Assembly (NCBI GenBank): GCA_028023455.1
Contig: JAQFVV010006215.1
Location: forward strand, 9,755,950 to 9,819,949
DNA: 64,000 bases
Source: Epiperipatus broadwayi
Taxonomy: Eukaryota; Onychophora; Udeonychophora; Euonychophora; Peripatidae
Direction: 5' to 3'
The position numbers were made by a program, and so were the translations under genes. The notes under the pieces are model-generated. The model saw only the letters and a program-made list of their open reading frames with translations, had not been told where the DNA came from and ran no database searches. This document shows, piece after piece, positions 58,901 to 64,000 of the stretch. Numbering within the stretch: the stretch's first letter is position 1; the number at the start of each line of letters is the position of its first letter.

Positions 58901-59395
58901 ACGTCAACCGAAAAAAATATCCCAATATCATCAAATGTAGCGAATATATTTATTCTTGTTTCGGATCTACCTACTTGTGTGCATCGGCATTTTCACACTT
59001 AAAATTAACGAAGACTAAACAACGTTCTGTCATAACTGATTCCCATACTGAGGATTCTTTATTATTATCTTCATCAGGATATACACCTAATTATGATTCC
59101 TTGGTTACAGACATGCAAACACAGTCTTCCCATTAATGTTAAGATAGTAAAATAAATTCTAAATCTGTCTTTATCAGTAGCTAATTTGCATTAATAAATA
59201 TTGTTAATAATTACTCATGTTGCTTTAATTCCCACAGACACGAGTTTTTTAGCCTGTTAAATAATTATTTTTTACATAGGTAGATAATATATAAAAATAG
59301 TATGTATTTCACATCTCCTTCCACTAAGACTATGCCTATGATAACATTTCAAAATAAAAAGTCGATCTTATGAACACAAAAGTTGGCCACCCCTG
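55968..59395 (+). mobile_element. Full-length BED-finger hAT transposon (3.4 kb), broken
   Basis: Left end CAGGGGTGTCCAAAAAGTCG, right end AAGTTGGCCACCCCTG. The terminal CAGGGGTG/CACCCCTG repeats are the same as in the 485-bp element at 11.9 kb, and AAGTCGATC recurs near both ends. Perfect 8-bp target duplication CTATATAG at 55960-55967 and 59396-59403. The interior holds one transposase gene on the plus strand, in at least five disjoint frames (57304-59136), plus about 1.3 kb of 5' non-coding sequence. Family: the hAT group whose domesticated relatives include SCAND3, ZBED5 and GTF2IRD2. Confidence 0.95.
57304..59136 (+). pseudogene. hAT transposase pseudogene (SCAND3/ZBED5-like)
   Basis: Collinear domains, each in its own frame. 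(1) 57304-57660: BED-type finger, FNEEWELNYFF then CCCLICF and NLERHFLALYNKY; the last zinc-binding His is replaced by Tyr. (2) 57675-58034: start of the RNase-H-like core, CFSLQCDESTDISDTAQLFV, with the conserved DEST-D catalytic Asp. (3) About 58040-58315: ITTNGAAVIN, then stops; this corresponds to the T-D-G-A motif. (4) 58318-58620: KFLQRFHDLLPKVIDFLCEQ. (5) 58732-59133: dimerisation region with CFGSTYLCASAFSHLKLTK (usual CE replaced by CA) and TDSHTED. Stops or shifts at 57660, 58034, in 58100-58300 and at 58620. A functional enzyme would cut and paste the element. This one cannot. Confidence 0.92.
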
Positions 59396-59403
59396 CTATA
59401 TAG

Positions 59404-59961
59404 CATAACAAGAATCTTACAAAATAAAGACAGCATTAATTAGCTTAATATTGATTCAAAAATGTAATTTATATAACAAAAACTATTAGCTAATTGTATA
59501 ATTTTTGAAAAATTCAACTGGTAATCTTTTCTTTTAATTAAGGAGGAAGGCAGTAAGATTAATAAGTAAAATTAAAAAAAAAAAATCTACTACAAATTTA
59601 ATTGAATATCCATTATTAAAAAAAAAACAAATCACACATAATGGATAATCAGGGACACTATTTCTATCACTTTCACAAACATAATCATTGTCAATATACT
59701 CTCCAAAAAATAAGCATCAAGTCATTTTTTTCCCCAAGAATGGATAAACAACATTAATATATTTTTAATGCATGTAAACAATTGTTAACATAAACTGGAA
59801 AACAAAACAAAAAAATGACACAGTCTGAGCAATTTCTCTGATTAATCTTAAGTCTGGTTATATTCCAACAAAATTTATTGTAATAATAATGTTTTTATTA
59901 AGTGCTAACAGCAACACAAAATTTTATCATGAGCTGGAGCTTCCAGTTGTCATATACGTAC
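59404..59961. other. AT-rich spacer, nothing recognised
   Basis: Between the hAT right flank and the candidate exon at 59962. On the minus strand it would be the start of the intron downstream of that exon. Confidence 0.4.
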
Positions 59962-60135
59962 TTCTTTAAAATCAATATTTACAACAACGAAATCTTTCTC
60001 ATGCTCAAGCCATTGTATCTCCTGGACTTTTAACATAACATGATAAATATTTCTGAGAGAAATACCATCCTCATATTTGGCAATAAGCATCACAAGCACT
60101 GGATAAAACATATTTAGTATATTAATAAAAATCTT
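59962..60135 (-). CDS. Candidate internal exon of unrecognised host gene (most 5' exon seen)
   Basis: On the minus strand the acceptor CATATCTTACCAG precedes 60135 and the donor AAAGAA/GTACGTAT follows 59962. The 174 bases are exactly 58 open codons, phase 0 at both ends: KIFINILNMFYPVLVMLIAK, then YEDGISLRNIYHVMLKVQEI, then QWLEHEKDFVVVNIDFKE. Composition is protein-like (Trp, His, Cys-poor, balanced charge) unlike the Lys/Asn/Ile/Phe-rich chance frames around it. The next phase-compatible exon on this strand is at 47000-46950. Helical, hydrophobic repeats would suit an alpha-solenoid protein, but I do not recognise the family. The gene's 5' end is not in view. Confidence 0.62.
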
Positions 60136-63100
60136 CTGGTAAGATATGAAGTAATTGGCCAAATTTATTAAACAAAGCACATAACGCTCATTGTTGTTTT
60201 TGTTTTTATAAAAGTGAAATTCATAATCTATCCAATTAATGACTTTCTTTTAAAAACTTATACATTTTACTCATATAATAAAGGAATGCATGGTGGTTAT
60301 CCTTAACAAATTGCAATTTAGATTACTCATATAAAGAATAAAAAAATCTAACTCTAAAATACATTTATGGAATATTTAGTCCATGACAACAGATCCAAAT
60401 TGAATTATTTTGACAAGATGACTCAATCAAATTAATAAGCATAAGCAAATTTAATATATCAAAAAATTTAATATTATCCATTACATTTCACCTTGTTCAT
60501 ATGATATTATTTCTTATATGTTTAACATTTTCTGAACATGGTATTTAACATCAATATAATAGATGGTAAATCTAATGGAAGCATACCTTAACTCTTATAA
60601 AAGATATGTGTAATTTGGATTCCAATCATTATATTCTATTTAAAAAAATATGCTATTTATAAACAAAATAATCAGATCCTCATTTCCAGAGAGTATTTCA
60701 ACTAGTTACAAGCCCACTTGTCCAAAACTGACATTCTATACAATACCATAATAACAAATATAGTAGGGTCCTGCAGAACATAAAGTTTGTGCAATGTACA
60801 ATATATATATATATATCTTTACTTACTAAATTAAGATTCAAACAATGAACACTAAGTCATATAATGAACATGTTTCATAAGGCTTAATTAAATTACCAAT
60901 TTAATTCATATTGTTGTATTTGCATCTCTATATATTGATATAATTATGTTAACAAATATCAGACAATTAGTCTTATAAAGTAGTTGAGATATTAAATTAT
61001 TTTCTCAATGATAAACACATTAATTACAAAGAAATATATGTGGCTTTCAATTTAAATAAAGTTTGTGGCAAAATAAAATTATTTTTAACTTAATTATTAT
61101 TAAAAATATCAGTAAAAATTGATATGTACAGGGGCCAGCTGCACACTCATTAAATTATTTTAAAAAGATTATACACGAAAGTTTTTAACTTAATAATGAG
61201 TTTATTACTTTGAATATATAATATTAGTAAATTGTTAATGTTTCAACTAGCAGCTCCATAAATTAAATCAGTATCAATCATGCATACACAGTTTTTATAG
61301 TGTTGAACTATAATGCTGAATTTTTCTTATTACATTACTTTATTTTACTATGTTAACTCTTCTCCATTACCCTTTCACTCGACTCTTCAGAATTTTGCAT
61401 TGCTCATGCACTGCTGTTTTGCAAGCACTATACTGCTGCAAATACATTATACACTATACTACCTCTATCATGTTTGTATATTTTTTTATAAGACTTAATT
61501 TGCATAAATAGTTTCATTATTATTTCCTTGCACATTAGCATATCTAAAATATTCTCTAGTTGCATAATTATACTTATTATGCATATTAATTATTTCTAGA
61601 TTGAAGTGTATGTATATTTATATAAAAAATTACGTAAAAAGAAATTAACCTTCAGACCTGTGCTGTTTGTTTTAATATATAAATCTACAATGATTCACCG
61701 ATCAGAAGAGTTTAAAAACACAAATGAATCACTTGTGCTTAGAGTTTATTCTTACATAAGTCAACCGTTAACCCTTAGTGACTGTGCTTAATTCAGGGCT
61801 TAATCCTATTTTGTGTCTAATATTTTAATTGATAACTGAATTGTACAAATTGTGTTGATATATCATACGAGAAAGTGATGGGTGAGTATGCATAATTTAT
61901 ATATTAAAACAAACAGTGCAGATCTGAAAGATAATTTCCTTCTATGTAATTATATATATATATCCAGCACTAATCTATTAATTTATATAAAAAATATAAA
62001 CTAAAATCAGTAAAGTAAAAAATTCTTTTGAGAATTAAAGTAAAAAATTATTGACAGATAAAGAAAAAACTAATTACATCTGTAATTAGACAATTGCTAA
62101 TTATAGATAAGATTAAAATCAAATTCTATAGAACGCAGACGAAGTCAAAATTAACTAAATTAAAATAGTGACTTTAGAGAACAATAGCAACAAAGAACTA
62201 TAAATTCCCATGAAAATCTAAAACAGGAGCATATCTGAAAATTCAATACCTGAAATGGCTGGAAGGAAGATTGGAAAGCGAAGAAACAATATATTAGAAG
62301 ACCTTCAGCAGAAGTGACTAACATTCCAGTGTAGCTGATCACTGTAGGCCCAAAAAGAGCTTAAGGCTAATACAGGTTGTACCAACTTACTATATTTTAA
62401 TGCACCTTAGGGCTAGTAAGGTCTAATTGTATATTATTGATTATTACTAACCAGAGTTATAATTGTATATAATAGTAACAATTTAATTTAGGAAATAAAT
62501 GGCAAGGACACTATTTGCAGAATTGATTAATTAATTATTTATTGTTTTATGTCTTGCTGTAATGCACTCAAAGCCACCATCACACACATTACCATATAGT
62601 GAAACTTCAATGTCTTTTATTTTGATTAATTTTACATGCATATACTCATATAACTTTATTTGTTCTTTTTATATTAATATTACACAGTTTTAGCTAAATA
62701 TAACAAAAATAATAAAAATATATATTAAAATAATAATTTTAAATGTTAAAAAAAAACAACTTACCTTTACACTTTAATAACATAGTGATAATTACCACTA
62801 TAATGCAATAAAAGAAAATGGCTATATCAATGAATGCCTATGTTATGAAAAATGTCATTGGCTATATACAGTATATATATGTGTGCAAGATATTTTAAAC
62901 AGTTTCGCTTGTTCATCCAATATTTTTCTAATGTTCTCTAAAAGTTTTGTTAGTAATTTAATTCTCTTACTCTTTATTTGTACCTTTATCAGTAAAAAGG
63001 CTTTTTTTTTTCATTATTCTATATATACTGCAAAATCATTTTAACCAAGAACCCAGAAAAATTAAATTAGAAACTTAACGTGAGCAAAAAGAAATGATTT

Positions 63101-63798
63101 TCAAGATAGAGATAAGAATAAAATAAAAATTATGCAAGTTAGTGAAGGAAAATTCCAGATACGAAAGTTCATGTTGTACTATCATGGAATAGATGAAAAC
63201 TCTTACTAACATGGATTAACAAAAAGCAAATGGCAATCGATGTAATATTTTTTATGCTTTTAAAAATTCAGTTTTAGTTATCAATACAATTTATATAATA
63301 AATTAATTTTACATGTAATTTTATATATAAATTTTTGATTTTGTATTATGTTATTGTTTAAATGATATCAAGTGATAACTTTGCTCTGGAATAGACTACC
63401 CCTAAATTAAATGCATTTCAATATACCAGTGAATAAAAAGACTATTTAGTGAATATGCTGCTGGAATTGTTCCAGATCCACAAAATATAATATTACATTA
63501 TCAATGTAATAATACTGACAAGTATAACAATTATCAGTTATTTTTCAAAAAATCTTATCAAAATCTAATAATTTATATTCTGAAAATTAAATAATATTCC
63601 CTCTTTCTTGAATAAAAAAAGAAGTAAAAACTACTTCCAATATTAGCAGCTTGATCTAGAAACATCACGAACCTGAAAACTAAACCAATCAATATAATAA
63701 AACAAATTATGATTTATTAACAACTCAGAGCTAAATGAATATAACTCTTAATGCTAAAAAAATTACAAAATTATAAAAAACAGTTATTTTTCAAACAA
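60136..63798. other. AT-rich stretch, no gene supported
   Basis: No exon or element recognised with confidence. A slightly less AT-rich patch near 62230-62330 contains, on the plus strand, AGRKIGKRRNNILEDLQQK followed by TGA after an ACAG, which might be a decayed transposon or exon fragment. It has no second splice site. TA microsatellites occur near 60801-60815 and 61951-61960. Confidence 0.4.
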
Positions 63799-63965
63799 AC
63801 AAGCCAGAAACTAGTCTGGGGATATTGGATGAGTAGGCACTATGCGCAAGCCTTCTGGCATCCATTGATTACTCTGGTTGGATTACTCTGGTTGGCGCTA
63901 CTGTATGGAGAGTTTTGCCTGTTTAATAACACATGTTAGCATAAGAGATGGTGATCATGTGATAT
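63799..63965 (+). repeat. Partial copy of the palindromic repeat family of 40.85-41.87 kb
   Basis: CAAGCCAGAAACTAGTCTGG then GGATATTGGATGAGTAGGCA, CAAGCCTTCTGGCATCCATT and ACTGTATGGAGAGTTTTGC match unit C of the cluster at 41.5-41.87 kb in the same orientation. It ends GATCATGTGAT like the unit's outer edge. It lacks the half beyond CAAGCCAG. Internally GATTACTCTGGTTG is duplicated in tandem, and about 17 bases (TTAGATAGGGATTTTATG-type) are reduced. Confidence 0.85.
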
Positions 63966-64000
63966 TTAGTACTTTAAAACTATTTTAGGATAGTTAATTC

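Noticed and set aside
62160-62342. 60-codon minus-strand frame near 62.2 kb
   Set aside because: No splice-site pair or domain; the plus strand of the same patch looks more coding-like but is also unsupported.

Overview
The window is very AT-rich (by eye about three quarters A+T), has no dense genes, and is full of microsatellites, decayed transposable elements and what look like long introns. It reads as an intronic/intergenic stretch of a large invertebrate (metazoan) nuclear genome. The mix of hAT elements, Ty3/Gypsy elements, several LINE families and TA/CA microsatellites would fit a lophotrochozoan such as a mollusc. That placement is an impression, not a demonstration. Nothing looks bacterial or organellar.

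Host gene. Five short open segments on the minus strand, each bounded by a consensus acceptor and donor, look like exons of one unrecognised gene running from about 60.1 kb down to 16.6 kb: 60135-59962, 47000-46950, 37388-37248, 36872-36726 and 16796-16601. Reading phases match at three of the four junctions; the fourth (37.2 to 36.9 kb) needs a GC donor. Exon sizes are 51-196 bases and gaps run up to about 20 kb. I cannot name the product.

Transposable elements, left to right: a 5'-truncated L1-like LINE tail (5.8-6.85 kb, +); a 485-bp hAT deletion derivative with a perfect 8-bp target duplication (11.9 kb); a head-to-head palindromic cluster of tRNA-like repeats (13.6-15.7 kb); a retroposed poly(A) sequence (18.65-19.0 kb, -); a 656-bp hAT remnant (19.3 kb); a gag-only LTR retrotransposon with about 1.2-kb LTRs (22.4-28.45 kb, +) carrying an antisense LINE in its interior; a 2.3-kb inverted-repeat element (32.5-34.9 kb); a 2.85-kb inverted-repeat element with subterminal repeats and a second palindromic repeat inside it (40.2-43.0 kb); an RTE-like LINE remnant (45.5-46.8 kb, +); a complete but decayed Ty3/Gypsy element with 170-bp LTRs, tRNA-Leu-type primer site, gag, protease, RT, RNase H and integrase (49.45-55.64 kb, +), interrupted by a 1.6-kb promoter-like insert; and a full-length, broken BED-finger hAT transposon with an 8-bp target duplication (55.97-59.4 kb, +). 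All element genes seen carry stops or frameshifts, so none looks autonomous today.

The most interesting points are the phase-consistent host gene hidden among the repeats, the CpG-containing promoter-like insert with splice signals inside the Gypsy element, the shared terminal motif of the two large inverted-repeat elements, and the palindromic repeat cluster.
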